Of a stretch of DNA of 64,000 bases, positions 1 to 10,250 are shown one piece after another (the stretch's first letter is position 1; every line of letters begins with the position of its first letter). Location of the stretch: the NCBI RefSeq assembly GCF_002002885.1, contig NZ_CP019510.1, positions 1,488,001 to 1,552,000 on the forward strand, written 5' to 3'. The notes beneath the pieces are model-generated. The model saw nothing but the letters and a program-made list of their open reading frames with translations. It did not search any database and was not told the DNA's origin. The stretch comes from Janthinobacterium sp. LM6 (lineage in GTDB: Bacteria; Pseudomonadota; Gammaproteobacteria; Burkholderiales; Burkholderiaceae_D). The translations under genes and the position numbers were made by a program.

Positions 1-29
1 AAAACCGCCACCGATGGCGGTTTTTTTTT
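1..29 (+). terminator. Intrinsic terminator of an upstream gene
   Basis: A short GC stem (ACCGCCA / TGGCGGT, loop CCGA) is followed directly by nine T residues. It would end a plus-strand gene lying before the window. Confidence 0.75.
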
Positions 30-69
30 ACCCAGATGTTTTACCCTTCCTTAAATTTTGGAGAAAATG

Positions 70-1134
70 ATGCCCCGCACCGATGATTTGCGCATTCGCG
101 AAATGAAGGAACTGACCCCGCCGTCCCACCTGATCCGCGAATTTGCCTGCTCGGAGCAAGCCGAACAGACTGCCGCCAGCGCCCGCATTGCCCTGCACCG
201 TATCCTGCATGGCCAGGACGACCGCCTGATGGTGGTGATCGGGCCTTGCTCCATCCACGACACCAAGGCGGCGATGGAATATGCGCGCCTGCTGGTCAAG
301 GAGCGCGCGCGTTTCGCGGGCGAACTGGAAATCGTCATGCGCGTCTACTTCGAGAAGCCGCGCACCACGGTGGGCTGGAAGGGCCTGATCAACGATCCGT
401 ACATGGACAACAGCTTCCGCATCAACGACGGCTTGCGCATGGCGCGTGAACTGTTGCGCGATATCAATGAACTGGGCTTGCCGGCCGGCACGGAGTTCCT
501 CGACGTCATCAGCCCGCAATACATCGCCGACCTGATCAGCTGGGGCGCCATCGGCGCGCGCACGACGGAGTCGCAGGTGCACCGCGAGCTGGCGTCTGGA
601 TTGTCCTGTCCGGTCGGCTTCAAGAATGGCACGGACGGCAATGTGAAAATCGCCGTGGAAGCCATCAAGGCCGCCTCGCAGCCGCACCATTTCCTGTCCG
701 TCACGAAGGGCGGCCACTCTGCCATCGTCTCGACCAACGGCAACGAGGATTGCCACATCATCTTGCGCGGCGGAAAAACCCCGAACTATGACGCGGCCAG
801 CGTGGACGAGGCGTGCAAGGCCATCGCCGCGCAAGGCCTGGCGGCGCGCCTGATGATCGACGCCTCGCATGCGAACAGCTCGAAAAAACCGGAAAACCAG
901 ATTCCCGTGTGCGCCGACATCGCCAGCCAGGTGGCCGGCGGCGACAGCCGCATCGTCGGCGTGATGGTGGAATCGCACCTGGTGGCGGGCCGCCAGGATT
1001 TGATCCCGGGCAAGGAATTGATCTATGGCCAGTCCGTCACGGACGGCTGCATCGACTGGAGCGCCAGCGTGGCCGTGCTGGAAAACCTGGCGGCGGCCGT
1101 CAGGCAGCGCCGCCTGCAGGGCGACGCGGAATAA
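70..1134 (+). CDS. aroG: 3-deoxy-7-phosphoheptulonate (DAHP) synthase, class I, AroG type
   Basis: First enzyme of the shikimate pathway: it condenses phosphoenolpyruvate and erythrose 4-phosphate to DAHP in the cytoplasm. The 354-aa length and the N-terminal DDLRI..MKEL..P motif match the E. coli AroF/G/H type. The metal-ligand cysteine sits in IGPCSIHD (Cys60), and the family motifs KPRTTVGWKG and GLINDP are present. The start at 70 is chosen because GGAG at 60-63 is well spaced for it; an in-frame ATG at 67 and a TTG at 58 are less well placed. The gene stands alone between two terminators. Feedback specificity (Phe, Tyr or Trp) cannot be read from the sequence. Confidence 0.95.
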   Translation: MPRTDDLRIREMKELTPPSHLIREFACSEQAEQTAASARIALHRILHGQDDRLMVVIGPCSIHDTKAAMEYARLLVKERARFAGELEIVMRVYFEKPRTTVGWKGLINDPYMDNSFRINDGLRMARELLRDINELGLPAGTEFLDVISPQYIADLISWGAIGARTTESQVHRELASGLSCPVGFKNGTDGNVKIAVEAIKAASQPHHFLSVTKGGHSAIVSTNGNEDCHIILRGGKTPNYDAASVDEACKAIAAQGLAARLMIDASHANSSKKPENQIPVCADIASQVAGGDSRIVGVMVESHLVAGRQDLIPGKELIYGQSVTDGCIDWSASVAVLENLAAAVRQRRLQGDAE

Positions 1135-1152
1135 AGCGGCGCGCAGCATGAA

Positions 1153-1187
1153 AAAAAGCCCGGAAAGCTAAGCTTTCCGGGCTTTTT
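1153..1187. terminator. Bidirectional terminator between aroG and the first TonB receptor
   Basis: A perfect 16-bp stem (AAAAAGCCCGGAAAGC with its complement, 3-nt loop) has A and T tracts on its two sides. It can therefore end transcription from convergent aroG (+) and the receptor gene (-). Confidence 0.85.
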
Positions 1188-1211
1188 CAGTTTTCAGCCG
1201 ATGCAATCAGC

Positions 1212-4058
1212 TTAGAACTTGTAGGAACCGCTCAGGTAAAACTGGCGGCCCAGGGCGCTCGAGTACGATGGGTTGTAGCCAATTTGATGCGAACCCGTGT
1301 TACGCAGGGTGAACGGCGGATTGCGGTCGAACAGGTTCAGGATGCCGCCCGTGATTTCCACGTTCTTCAGCGGACGGTAAGCCGTCTGGAAGTCGAAGGT
1401 GGTGTAGCTCGGCACTTCCAGCTGGATGCCATAGCATTCGCCAGGGCTGCCGGCGACGATCACGGCGCAATCGTCGACCGTCTGTTCCTTGTCCGTGTAG
1501 CCATTGCGGTAGCTGGCGCTCAGCGTATGCGTGAACTTGGCCGTCTCATACGAGGTGGTGGCGCGGATGATGTTGCGGAAGCTGACCTTGTCGTTCGAAC
1601 CGTAGCGATTCAGGCTGGTTTCCCACTGATCATCGGTGCCCGGCGTCGTGTAGCGCGAACGCAGCAGGTAGGTACCCATCAGGCGGCTCGTCAGACGGCC
1701 GTCCAGCAACTTCATCTTGTGGGTGAAGTCGTAGTCGATACCGCGGTTTTCCACCTTGCCGATGTTAATCGGCAGCAGCTTGATGGCCAGCACGTCGAGG
1801 CCTGTCGAGGTGATGTGCTTGGTGGTAAACAGGTTGGCATACTTGGCTGGATTGTTGAAGATCAAGCCTTCGGAGACCGCCGTGACCTGGTCGCGGATTT
1901 CCACGTTCCACAGGTCGAACGACATCGACAGGCTGTCGATCGGCTCGAACACGGTACCGATGCTCCATTGCTTCGACGTTTCCGGCTTCAGCTCAGGATT
2001 GCCGCCCTGGAAGGCTTCGAATTGCTGGCGTCCAACGCCACTGCAGTAGCTGGCCAGCGGGTGACCGCCCATGCCGTTTGCCGCCGTCAATGGGCATTGG
2101 TAGGTACCGCCCGTGACGCCCCAGTCTTCCAGCGGTCCGGCGATTTCCTGCATGCTGGCGGCGCGGAAGCCGGTGCCGGCAGCGGCGCGGAACATCAGGC
2201 TCTTGGTTGCCGAGTACTTGCCGCTGATTTTCCAGGTGGTGGCGTTTTCTTTCTTGCCTACCGTCTTGCCCGTCAGCTTGTCGTCGATGGCGCCGATCTG
2301 GTCATAACGCACCGAGCCGGTCACTTCCAGTTTTTTCGAAATCGGCAGCATCAGCTCGGCATAGGCGCCCGCGTTGTCGCGTGCGTATTCGCTGTCGACT
2401 TGCGCATTGTCAAACAGGATTTGCGCCTGCTTGGCAACATCCGCCTGTTGCACCTTGAACGAGGTGTTGCGGTAGTCGGCGCCCACGCCCAGCATGGCCG
2501 TGCCGCCCGGCAGCGAGAACACAGGGCGCGAAGCGCGGCCGTCGACGCCCTTCATTTCCACGGTTTGCGTGTTGTAGGTGCCGCTGAAGCCAGTGCCGAG
2601 CAGGGCCTGACGCATGACGTCCGGCATGGCGCCCACGGGGTAGGCGAACGGGTCGATAGTGCCGGCGTCGAGCAGGGCGTTGAACTTGTCGGACAGCGGG
2701 AAGCCGCTGACGTATTTCTGCGTCTGCTTGTTTTTCGAGTACGTCACGGCCGTGTTGATATCCCAGCCGAATGCACTGCCTTCCACGCCACCGACGAGGT
2801 GAGTCGCCTTGTTGCCGTAGTCGTACACGCGGTTACCCATTTCGGACAGGCGGTACTTGGCGACGCCGCTCACGGCATTGGCCAGCTGCGACGGGCTCAA
2901 CTGCGAGGCAATGTATTTGCTGAACAGGGGCGAATCCGGGGAAATGGAGAAATCGGCCGGGTACGGCGCGATGCTGGCCTTGATGCTCGCTTCGGTGTAG
3001 GCGAAGTCGTAGAAACCCTGCCAGCCGGTCTTGCCCAGCTTGACGGTACCCGAACTGAACAGCGAGTCGCGCTTCGATTCGGGATTGATTTCAATGGTCG
3101 ACGGCGAATCGAAATAGCAGTTGCCATCGCCGTAGAAGTCCATATTGCCTGGCGCGCACTTGCCGCCGTGGGCCAGTGCATACGGATTGGCCAGGTTGAC
3201 GCTGTCGACGAACGGTTTGTTGGTTTCCGGGTTGATCACCACATTGCCGTTTGCATCGGTACGGTTGTAGGTGGCAGCGGCATTGGCCGCCGACGAACGC
3301 GAGGAACCGTTGATGAATTGCAGCGCCTTGCCGGTCTTCGGATCGTTGAAATTGATGATGCCGCTTTTTGCGAAGCTGCGCTGCGATGCTTTCAGCGATT
3401 TTTGTTCATCATGGCTGGCCGACACGAAGATGCTGTAGCCGTCTTCGTCGATGTCGCCGAAGCCCTTGCTGATCGAAATCGAATTGCTGGCGCCGCCTTT
3501 TTCTTCAGGGCGCGAGTACTTGGCATTGATTTCCAGCGGCGATGTGCCTTTTTTCAGGATGAAGTTGACCACGCCGGCGATGGCGTCGGCGCCATACAGG
3601 GCCGAGGCGCCGTCCGTCAGCACTTCCACGCGCTCGATGGCCGACAGGGGGATCGAGTTCAGGTCGATGGTGGTGCCGGAATTGGATGGCGCCAAGCGGC
3701 GGCCGTTCAGCAGCACCAGCGTGTAGGCTGCGCCGATATCGTGGATCGAGGCCGTGGTGACGCCGCCGCCGCCGCCGCCGACCGAATCGGCGGCCACGGA
3801 GAAGCCCTGCATCGCAGGAATTTGCTGGATGAAATCGGTAACCGTGGTAACGCCGGTTTTCTTGATGTCTTTCTGGTTGAACGACTGCACCGGCAGCGAC
3901 GCTTCGGAAGCGATGCGCTTGATGCTCGAACCCGTGACTTCCACGCGCTGCATGGTGCCATCTGTTGTTTCTTGCGCATACGCGGCGTGCATGCTCAGAG
4001 CCATGCCGCCTGCAAACATCAGGCGCAGCGACCGCGATATTACATTTTCTATCATCAT
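1212..4058 (-). CDS. TonB-dependent outer-membrane receptor (paralogue 1 of 3)
   Basis: A 948-aa outer-membrane beta-barrel receptor that should import a ligand using TonB/ExbBD energy. It has a signal peptide ending near AYAQ, a VEVTGSSIKR segment where the TonB box lies, a plug domain ([37 protein letters not shown]) and a C-terminal barrel ending in an aromatic residue (GSYKF). No N-terminal STN signalling domain is present, so FecR-type surface signalling is unlikely. The start at 4058 is supported by AAGGAA six bases upstream; the longer reading frame lacks such a site. The N-terminus closely resembles the two following receptors, suggesting duplication. The GSSIKR-type subfamily is common in Massilia-like and xanthomonad genomes; the substrate is unknown. 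Confidence 0.9.
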   Translation of the reverse strand: MMIENVISRSLRLMFAGGMALSMHAAYAQETTDGTMQRVEVTGSSIKRIASEASLPVQSFNQKDIKKTGVTTVTDFIQQIPAMQGFSVAADSVGGGGGGVTTASIHDIGAAYTLVLLNGRRLAPSNSGTTIDLNSIPLSAIERVEVLTDGASALYGADAIAGVVNFILKKGTSPLEINAKYSRPEEKGGASNSISISKGFGDIDEDGYSIFVSASHDEQKSLKASQRSFAKSGIINFNDPKTGKALQFINGSSRSSAANAAATYNRTDANGNVVINPETNKPFVDSVNLANPYALAHGGKCAPGNMDFYGDGNCYFDSPSTIEINPESKRDSLFSSGTVKLGKTGWQGFYDFAYTEASIKASIAPYPADFSISPDSPLFSKYIASQLSPSQLANAVSGVAKYRLSEMGNRVYDYGNKATHLVGGVEGSAFGWDINTAVTYSKNKQTQKYVSGFPLSDKFNALLDAGTIDPFAYPVGAMPDVMRQALLGTGFSGTYNTQTVEMKGVDGRASRPVFSLPGGTAMLGVGADYRNTSFKVQQADVAKQAQILFDNAQVDSEYARDNAGAYAELMLPISKKLEVTGSVRYDQIGAIDDKLTGKTVGKKENATTWKISGKYSATKSLMFRAAAGTGFRAASMQEIAGPLEDWGVTGGTYQCPLTAANGMGGHPLASYCSGVGRQQFEAFQGGNPELKPETSKQWSIGTVFEPIDSLSMSFDLWNVEIRDQVTAVSEGLIFNNPAKYANLFTTKHITSTGLDVLAIKLLPINIGKVENRGIDYDFTHKMKLLDGRLTSRLMGTYLLRSRYTTPGTDDQWETSLNRYGSNDKVSFRNIIRATTSYETAKFTHTLSASYRNGYTDKEQTVDDCAVIVAGSPGECYGIQLEVPSYTTFDFQTAYRPLKNVEITGGILNLFDRNPPFTLRNTGSHQIGYNPSYSSALGRQFYLSGSYKF

Positions 4059-4181
4059 CTGAAATTCCTTGTTATTGTGATAAAGGCGGCAATTATTTTG
4101 AAATAACTTGTTGCTCGCCAACAATTTATTTGCCTTTTTACAAATCCACCAATGAAAATTCTGTAAATTTTCAGGGCCCTC

Positions 4182-4210
4182 ATCAAAACATTCACGATTC
4201 AGATTGTCAA
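4182..4210 (-). promoter_or_regulatory. Candidate sigma-70 promoter for receptor 1
   Basis: On the minus strand TTGACA is followed after 17 bp by TTTGAT, about 125 bp before the start codon. The -35 box is perfect and the -10 box poor. Confidence 0.35.
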
Positions 4211-4312
4211 TTTCGTGCGGACTTTTTGGACGAAATGCAACATTTTCCTGCTTTTTTTATAATCCTTCAGTAATAAAATATCGTGAACCCTTGTCAGACT
4301 TGCTCAGATGCG

Positions 4313-4350
4313 TAAAATAAAACGGCGCACATCATCGCTGATGGCGCCGT
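4313..4350 (-). terminator. Terminator of receptor 2
   Basis: Read on the minus strand, a long stem (ACGGCGC/GCGCCGT plus CATCA/TGATG, one bulge) is followed by a TTTTATTTTA tail, 65 bp after the receptor 2 stop codon. Confidence 0.75.
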
Positions 4351-4415
4351 CTTTGGTTCCGCTGGAAAATACTTGCCAGCGCTGCCCGTCTGATCTCGTT
4401 TCCCGCAATTCCCCC

Positions 4416-7085
4416 TTAAAACGTATAGCTGCCGCGCAAGTACCAGGCGCGCCCGATCGGGTCCGTGTAGCGCGGGTCATAGCCTTTCTGGAACAAGGTG
4501 CCCTGGTTCGAGAATGGCGGTTCCTTGTCGAACAGGTTTTTCACGCCGGCCGTCAGCAGCAAGCCTTTCCACGCATAGCTGCCGGACACGTTCAGCAGGC
4601 TGTAGGACGGCACATCGTGGCGGTACTGCGGATCCACCTGGTTCTGATCCGTGTAGCCGGACTTGAACGATTGCGACACGGTGGCGCCCCAGTTGCCCAT
4701 GCGCCAGTTCAGCGCCGCCGTATGTTTCCAGCGGAAGACGGGATTGTTGTCCGCGTAGCGGCCCACGTTGGCGATGAATTCGCCGCCGCGCTCGTTCTGG
4801 TAGTCATACTTGTGGGTCCAGGTGCCGTCGACCGACACGCTGAAATCGCCATACGCGCCGCGTCCCAGGCGCGCATTCAGGCTGACGTCGATGCCGTCGG
4901 TCTTCACTTCACCGAGGTTGTCGTTCAGGTCGAGGATGGCGTAGGGCGAACCGTCGGGATTGCGCAGGAACAAGGCCTTGTATTTTTCATAGTTGCCGTA
5001 GATCGATTGTTCGGGCAGGGACGAAATCTTGTCCTTCAAATGGATGTTCCAGTAATCGACGGCGACGGTGACTTCCTTGATGGGTTCGAGCACCAGGCCA
5101 AAGGCGAAGGTGGTGGATTTTTCCGGTTTCAGCTTTTCATTGCCGCCTTGCAACTTGAATTGCTGCAAGTCGCAATCGCGCAAGGGATTGGCGCCCGGCT
5201 GCGGCACGCCTCCGGGGCACAGGATCGGGTCGTCGTAGGAATCGTTGGTATCGTTCTTCGACGGCGGCGCATTCTTTTCAAACAACGTGGGAGCGCGGAA
5301 ACCCGTGCTGGCCGAGCCGCGCAGCACCAGCGCGCTGCTGGCCTGGTAGCGCAGGGCCAGCTTCGGATTGGTGGTGCTGCCCACGTCGCTGTAATGGTCG
5401 AAGCGGGCGGCCAGCTGCACTTCCAGGTCCTTGATCAGCGGCAAGTTAACTTCGCCGAAGACGGCCTGGATCGTGCGTGAACCGCTCTTCGACAGCGAAC
5501 CGGACAGGCCTGAACTGGTGGCCTGGCCGGCGATGTCGCGGTTCACGTTGAAGTCGGCCTTTTCGCGCCGTACTTCGCCGCCCAAAGCGATGGCCAGCGG
5601 GCCGCCGGCCAGTTGCATCAGGTCGCGGCTGCCCTTGATGTCGAAGCCCGTGGTGGTGACCTTGGCGTTCTGCACCTCGCCGCGCAGGGCAGTGCTGTCC
5701 AGATAAGTCTTGCCGGCCGCATCCTGCACGCCAAACGGGTTCAGGATGCCATTGAGCACGCCGGCGGCGAACGAGGCATCCTGCACATAGCCACCCGTAA
5801 ATTTCTCGGACGATTTGCTGATCGCGTGGCTCAGCCCCGTCTTGTAATCCCAGCCCGCCAGTTCGCCTTCGAGAGCCAGCACCAGGCGGTCCGCCTTGCC
5901 GTCCGAATCGATCTGCCGTTGGCCCGCTTCCACGGGGCGCCAGTTGACGCTCAGCGGCTGGCCCGACAAGCCCGGCTGCGCCGGTACGCCGCCTGCATTG
6001 CCCGGATAATATTTGCTGCTAATGGGCAAGATCAAGCCCGTTTGCGGCGGCGGCGCCGTGCGTGCCTTCACCTTGTTTTCCGAATGCAGATATTCCACCG
6101 TGGCCAGGTGGCCGCCACCGAGCTTGAAGGCGCCCTTGCCGAAGAAGGCCACTTGCTCCTGCGCGGGCAGATCGTCGATCTGGCGCGTGTAATCCTGGCG
6201 GCAAGTGCCGTTGGCGGCCGCCACCGACAGCGGCGGCAGACAGCCGCTGGCCGCGTACGGATTGCCGGCCAGGCCCTTGCCGCCGTTGGCCGCCGCATCG
6301 AAGTAGTTGCCGGGGAAGGTGGTGCCGCTGGTGAGCGACAGGCCCCGCTCGGGAATGATGCCGGTCTTGGAAAAATCGCGGTCCTGCGACGTGAGCACAT
6401 TTTGCTTGTGGTAGTCGACCACGCCGAAAATATTGTAGCCATCCGTGTCGAGCTTGCCGAAACCCGTCGACAGGTTGATGCGGTGCTCGCCTCCGCCCTT
6501 GTGTTCGGGCGCGACGACCTCGGCGGTGATATTCGTGACGTTGACGGAGCGCTTCGTGATGAAGTTGATGACGCCGCCGATGGCGTCCGTGCCGTAGATG
6601 GCCGAGGCGCCGTCGCGCAGCACTTCGACCCGTTCCAGGGCGGCGATTGGGATGATGTTCAGGTCGACGCTGGCGCCGTCATACGGATGGTTGGCGATGC
6701 GCCGGCCGTTGAGCAGGACCAGCGTCTTGTCGCCGCCCAGGCCGCGCAAGTCGGCGCTGGCCTGGCCGCCCGTGGGCAAGCCGCTGGTATTGCCGCCGAC
6801 GGCGTTGCCGCTGCCCATGCTCGACGCATTCGAGGGGATCTTGCTGAGCACTTCCTGGGCCGTCGTCAAGCCCTGTTTGGCAAAATCCTCGGCCTTGAAG
6901 ATGGACAAGGGCGTCGCCGTTTCCGAGACGAGGCGCTTGATGGAGGAACCGGTGACTTCGACGCGTTGCATGCTGCTGGTATCGCTGACTTCTTGCGCCA
7001 GCACCTGCTGGCTGAGCAGGCCGGCGGCAAGACCGCTGGCGCAGATCAAACGGATGGAACGGGACAAGCGTGTTTCTCTGATCAT
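4416..7085 (-). CDS. TonB-dependent outer-membrane receptor (paralogue 2 of 3)
   Basis: An 889-aa receptor of the same type as its neighbours: signal peptide ending near VLAQ, VEVTGSSIKR motif, plug domain with [14 protein letters not shown] and LERVEVLRDGASAIYGTDA, then a beta-barrel ending in RGSYTF. ATG at 7085 is preferred because AGGAG lies eight bases upstream; a TTG two codons earlier is too close to that site. The gene is expressed in the same direction as the other two receptors but has its own terminator and an upstream TTGACA, so it is probably not one operon with them. There is no STN domain. The ligand is unknown; plant- or chitin-derived oligomers and siderophores are both possible for this subfamily. 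Confidence 0.9.
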   Translation of the reverse strand: MIRETRLSRSIRLICASGLAAGLLSQQVLAQEVSDTSSMQRVEVTGSSIKRLVSETATPLSIFKAEDFAKQGLTTAQEVLSKIPSNASSMGSGNAVGGNTSGLPTGGQASADLRGLGGDKTLVLLNGRRIANHPYDGASVDLNIIPIAALERVEVLRDGASAIYGTDAIGGVINFITKRSVNVTNITAEVVAPEHKGGGEHRINLSTGFGKLDTDGYNIFGVVDYHKQNVLTSQDRDFSKTGIIPERGLSLTSGTTFPGNYFDAAANGGKGLAGNPYAASGCLPPLSVAAANGTCRQDYTRQIDDLPAQEQVAFFGKGAFKLGGGHLATVEYLHSENKVKARTAPPPQTGLILPISSKYYPGNAGGVPAQPGLSGQPLSVNWRPVEAGQRQIDSDGKADRLVLALEGELAGWDYKTGLSHAISKSSEKFTGGYVQDASFAAGVLNGILNPFGVQDAAGKTYLDSTALRGEVQNAKVTTTGFDIKGSRDLMQLAGGPLAIALGGEVRREKADFNVNRDIAGQATSSGLSGSLSKSGSRTIQAVFGEVNLPLIKDLEVQLAARFDHYSDVGSTTNPKLALRYQASSALVLRGSASTGFRAPTLFEKNAPPSKNDTNDSYDDPILCPGGVPQPGANPLRDCDLQQFKLQGGNEKLKPEKSTTFAFGLVLEPIKEVTVAVDYWNIHLKDKISSLPEQSIYGNYEKYKALFLRNPDGSPYAILDLNDNLGEVKTDGIDVSLNARLGRGAYGDFSVSVDGTWTHKYDYQNERGGEFIANVGRYADNNPVFRWKHTAALNWRMGNWGATVSQSFKSGYTDQNQVDPQYRHDVPSYSLLNVSGSYAWKGLLLTAGVKNLFDKEPPFSNQGTLFQKGYDPRYTDPIGRAWYLRGSYTF

Positions 7086-7189
7086 GTTCAAGACTCCTGG
7101 AAAAGCGGTTGGCTAGAAGGGCAAGAACGGCCGCGCTGGTTGGCGCACCGAGAACATTGAAAAGTATTTATATCTTTTCAAGAGATTCA

Positions 7190-7218
7190 CTGTAATGAGC
7201 TGCAAAAGTCCTTGTCAA
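7190..7218 (-). promoter_or_regulatory. Candidate promoter for receptor 2
   Basis: On the minus strand CGTTGACAAGG is followed after 17 bp by a weak -10 (TTACAG). The same CGTTGACA core occurs upstream of receptor 3, at 10397-10402. Confidence 0.35.
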
Positions 7219-7334
7219 CGTGGCAAACAGGTTTGTGTGCCTAAACAACGCAGTGCATCAGAGGTACTGATTTAGAACAAAGAAGGTGCATTTTGTGCCG
7301 CATTTTTGATGAGGCTGCCATCCCCCTCGTGCGC

Positions 7335-7371
7335 AAAATAAAAAAACGCTCGCTGCGGTGCAGCGGGCGTT
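7335..7371 (-). terminator. Terminator of receptor 3
   Basis: A 12-bp stem (AACGCYCGCTGC with one wobble, loop GGT) is followed on the minus strand by TTTTTTATTTT. Confidence 0.8.
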
Positions 7372-7445
7372 GGTGTGGATGGCACGGCGATAGTGACTTG
7401 TGCCTGCCGGATGTTCAGGCTGTGCGTGGCAGCCTGAGCGGACGC

Positions 7446-10250
7446 TTAGAAGAACTTGTAGCTTGCGCCCAGTTTGAAGTAACGGCCGATGGCGCCGCTG
7501 GCGTCCATCGGGTTGTAGCTCATGCCGCCATAGGTCAGCGGGTCGAGCGGCGCGATCTTGTCGGTCACGTTGTTGATCGAGGCAAACAACTGCAACTGTT
7601 TGTTGACGTTCCAGCGGGAGGACAGATCGAGCGTGGTGAACGAGGCGAGCTTGCAACCGTTCGGCGCCGGCGTGCCGTTCGCCAGTTTGGAGGCGCAAGG
7701 GTCGCCTTCGAACTTGATATTTTTCATATCCGAACGGTAGTTCAGCACGCCGCTGACGTTCCAGTTGCCCAGGTCCCACGAGCCGGTGAGATTGATCTTG
7801 TCCTTCGGCGTGCCGGCGCAGTTGGACGTATCGCAGTTGCCGTGCGTGCCGGCGAACTGGTAGCGCACGGTGGCCGACTCGGCCCGCACCCACGATGCGA
7901 TGTGGGTCCAGGTCAGGCCGAACGTGGCGCGGCCGTAGTCGCCCAGGCGCACGCGCTGCTTGATGTCCAGGTCGATACCCTTGATCTCGGTGTAGCTGGA
8001 GTTGCGGTACGGTGCCTTGGTGAGCAGCAAGGTACCCGTATTTGGCACCACCACGCCGTTGATGATCAGGTTGTTGTCGGAACGGATGGCGTTCGGCAGG
8101 GCGGCCGCTTCGTTGTACGGCAGCGGATTGATTTCGTTTTCACGCTTGATCTTCCAGCCATCGAGCGACAGGCTGGTATCGTTGAACGGATCCCACACGA
8201 TGCCCAAAGTGTAGCCTTTGGACTTTTCCGGCTTCAGGCTGGGGTCGCCGACCTTGACGGCTGCCACTTGCAGTTCGCAGTCGTTGGCATTGGCGCCCGG
8301 CAACTGCTTGCCGCCCGGGCAGCGCACGGGATCGCTGACGGTCGAGGTACCCGTCGATTGCGAATTGGCATTGCTTTCAGCGGGACCCGGCGCGCGGAAG
8401 CCTTCCGAATACGTGCCGCGCACGGCGAAGGTTTTGACCGGCGTCCACTTGGCGCCCAGTTTCGGCGTCGTCGACGAGAAACGGTCGTATTTGTCGTAAC
8501 GCAAGGCGCCGGACAGTTCCACCGTCTTGATCACGGGCGCCAGCACTTCCAGGAAGACGGCCGAGACCTTGCTGTCGCCCTTTGCGGCTACATAGCTGGA
8601 ATTGATGGAGCCGTCTTCCGTGCCCGACAGCGATGGGTTGTCGAGCTTGTCGCGGCGGTGTTCCGCGCCCATGGCCAGGCCCAGGGCGCCGCCCGGCAAC
8701 TGCATCAGCTCGCGCGATGCCCTGAAGTCGATGATATCGAGCTTGGTCGTGGAATCGGAGGTGGCGTTGGTCACCATGGCCGCGTACAGCGAGGCCGGAT
8801 TCTTGTTTGCCTGCGCACCGATGTAGTATGGGAAATACGGGTTTTTTGGGCTGGAATCGCCCAAGGCCGCCTTGACGACGGCCATGTTCAGCATGTTGCT
8901 GTAATCGAGGTGCAGCTTCGATTCCGAATGCGTATAGCCGGCATCGTAGTCCCAGCCCATGGCGTTGCCCTTGACGCCAAGCACGATGCGGTTGAACTCG
9001 TTATTCGCCTTGCGCGTGCTGGCGCCGACGTCAAAGGCCTGGTAGCGCACGCGCACCGGCACGCCATACGGATTTTGCGGGTGGCCGGCGGCCAGCACGA
9101 TGCTGGTGTCCTCTCCGGTGGCGTAGTTGATGACGCCCGCCTTGTTGCCGGCGTTGGGCGGGAAGGCGATGGTCGGCGTGACCGATGGCGGGATCATGGT
9201 GAACGCCGTGTCGCGTTTCGAGTAGCCCGCTTCCGCATACACCTGGGTGTCGGCATTGACTTGCCACGTGCCGCGCGTGTACAGGTTGATCGATTCGATC
9301 TTCGGCTGCATCGAGCGGAACTGGTCGTGGTGCCACACGCAGCCGCCTTTCGGATCTTGCGGCGAAGATACGGACAAGTTGGCGCAGCCGGGCAGCGATA
9401 CATAGTTGTTGGTGACGGGGTCGCGGATCAGGCCTGTGGGCGAGGCATTCGCATCGTTGTTGCGATTGATGTAGCCGCCGGCGAACTGGGTGTTGATCGC
9501 ATAGCCATACGGGCGCAGGTCGCCTTTGCCTATCCATTTGCGGCCGGCGCGGTCGCTGTTCATCAGCATGTCCGATTTGCTGTACTCGGCATTGACGACG
9601 ACATTGAATTTATCCGTGTCCAGGTTGCCCTTGCCGAAGGTCAGCGAGGCGCGGTGCTGTTTTGCGTCGCTGTCGCCGGAGATGCCCGTATCGCCTTTCA
9701 GGGTCAGGCCTTCGAAGTCCTTGCGCAGGATGATGTTGACGACGCCGGCGATGGCGTCCGCGCCATACGTCGACGAGGCGCCGTCCTTGAGGATCTCGAT
9801 GCGCTCGACGATCTGCATCGGCACGGTGGACAGGTCGGTAAAGCTCTTCTGGCCATCATCGGCCCGTGCGAACGGCGCCATGCGGCGGCCATTGAGCAAG
9901 ACCAGGGTCGAAGTGGCGCCCAGGCCGCGCAGCGAGATGGCCGTGGAACCGGCGGCAAAGCCGTTGCCGAAGCCCGTCGGCAGGGAGCCGGCGCCATCGG
10001 CGGTGAGGGTTTGCAGGTATTCGGCCACGGTAGCCTTGCCTGATTTCATCAAATCGTCGCGGGTGATCAGCTGTACCGGCGATGCGGTCTCGGCCGTGGC
10101 CCGTTTGATGCTCGAGCCTGTAATTTCCACACGTTGCACACTGGCGTCTTGCGCCATTGCCGGCGCAGCCATGATGCCAAGGCTGAGCGCTGCCACGCTA
10201 CCCGAAAAGATCAGGCGTACGGAGCGGGATATCACTGTTTCCATCATCAT
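7446..10250 (-). CDS. TonB-dependent outer-membrane receptor (paralogue 3 of 3)
   Basis: A 934-aa receptor with a signal peptide ending near [14 protein letters not shown], a plug domain ([41 protein letters not shown]) and a barrel ending in LGASYKFF. The start is set at the first of three consecutive ATG codons (10250) with CGGAG eight bases upstream; the frame extends further upstream without a ribosome site. The first 20 residues ([12 protein letters not shown]) nearly repeat those of receptor 1 (ENVISRSLRLMF), which supports tandem duplication. No STN domain. The ligand is unknown. Confidence 0.9.
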   Translation of the reverse strand: MMMETVISRSVRLIFSGSVAALSLGIMAAPAMAQDASVQRVEITGSSIKRATAETASPVQLITRDDLMKSGKATVAEYLQTLTADGAGSLPTGFGNGFAAGSTAISLRGLGATSTLVLLNGRRMAPFARADDGQKSFTDLSTVPMQIVERIEILKDGASSTYGADAIAGVVNIILRKDFEGLTLKGDTGISGDSDAKQHRASLTFGKGNLDTDKFNVVVNAEYSKSDMLMNSDRAGRKWIGKGDLRPYGYAINTQFAGGYINRNNDANASPTGLIRDPVTNNYVSLPGCANLSVSSPQDPKGGCVWHHDQFRSMQPKIESINLYTRGTWQVNADTQVYAEAGYSKRDTAFTMIPPSVTPTIAFPPNAGNKAGVINYATGEDTSIVLAAGHPQNPYGVPVRVRYQAFDVGASTRKANNEFNRIVLGVKGNAMGWDYDAGYTHSESKLHLDYSNMLNMAVVKAALGDSSPKNPYFPYYIGAQANKNPASLYAAMVTNATSDSTTKLDIIDFRASRELMQLPGGALGLAMGAEHRRDKLDNPSLSGTEDGSINSSYVAAKGDSKVSAVFLEVLAPVIKTVELSGALRYDKYDRFSSTTPKLGAKWTPVKTFAVRGTYSEGFRAPGPAESNANSQSTGTSTVSDPVRCPGGKQLPGANANDCELQVAAVKVGDPSLKPEKSKGYTLGIVWDPFNDTSLSLDGWKIKRENEINPLPYNEAAALPNAIRSDNNLIINGVVVPNTGTLLLTKAPYRNSSYTEIKGIDLDIKQRVRLGDYGRATFGLTWTHIASWVRAESATVRYQFAGTHGNCDTSNCAGTPKDKINLTGSWDLGNWNVSGVLNYRSDMKNIKFEGDPCASKLANGTPAPNGCKLASFTTLDLSSRWNVNKQLQLFASINNVTDKIAPLDPLTYGGMSYNPMDASGAIGRYFKLGASYKFF

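Larger units (their letters stand above)
4059..4415. other. Intergenic region between receptors 1 and 2
   Basis: This holds the AT-rich leader and promoter-like boxes of receptor 1 and the terminator of receptor 2. I see no open reading frame that looks coding. Confidence 0.6.
7086..7445. other. Intergenic region between receptors 2 and 3
   Basis: This contains the receptor 2 leader and promoter boxes and the receptor 3 terminator. An AT-rich stretch (7160-7195) precedes receptor 2. I see no coding sequence. Confidence 0.6.

Noticed and set aside
1284-4106. 940-aa plus-strand open frame opposite receptor 1
   Set aside because: Antisense shadow of a high-GC gene; no motifs, Arg/His/Val-rich, and the opposite strand has a clear TonB receptor.
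7293-10043. 916-aa plus-strand open frame opposite receptor 3
   Set aside because: Antisense shadow with the same composition bias; no domain seen.
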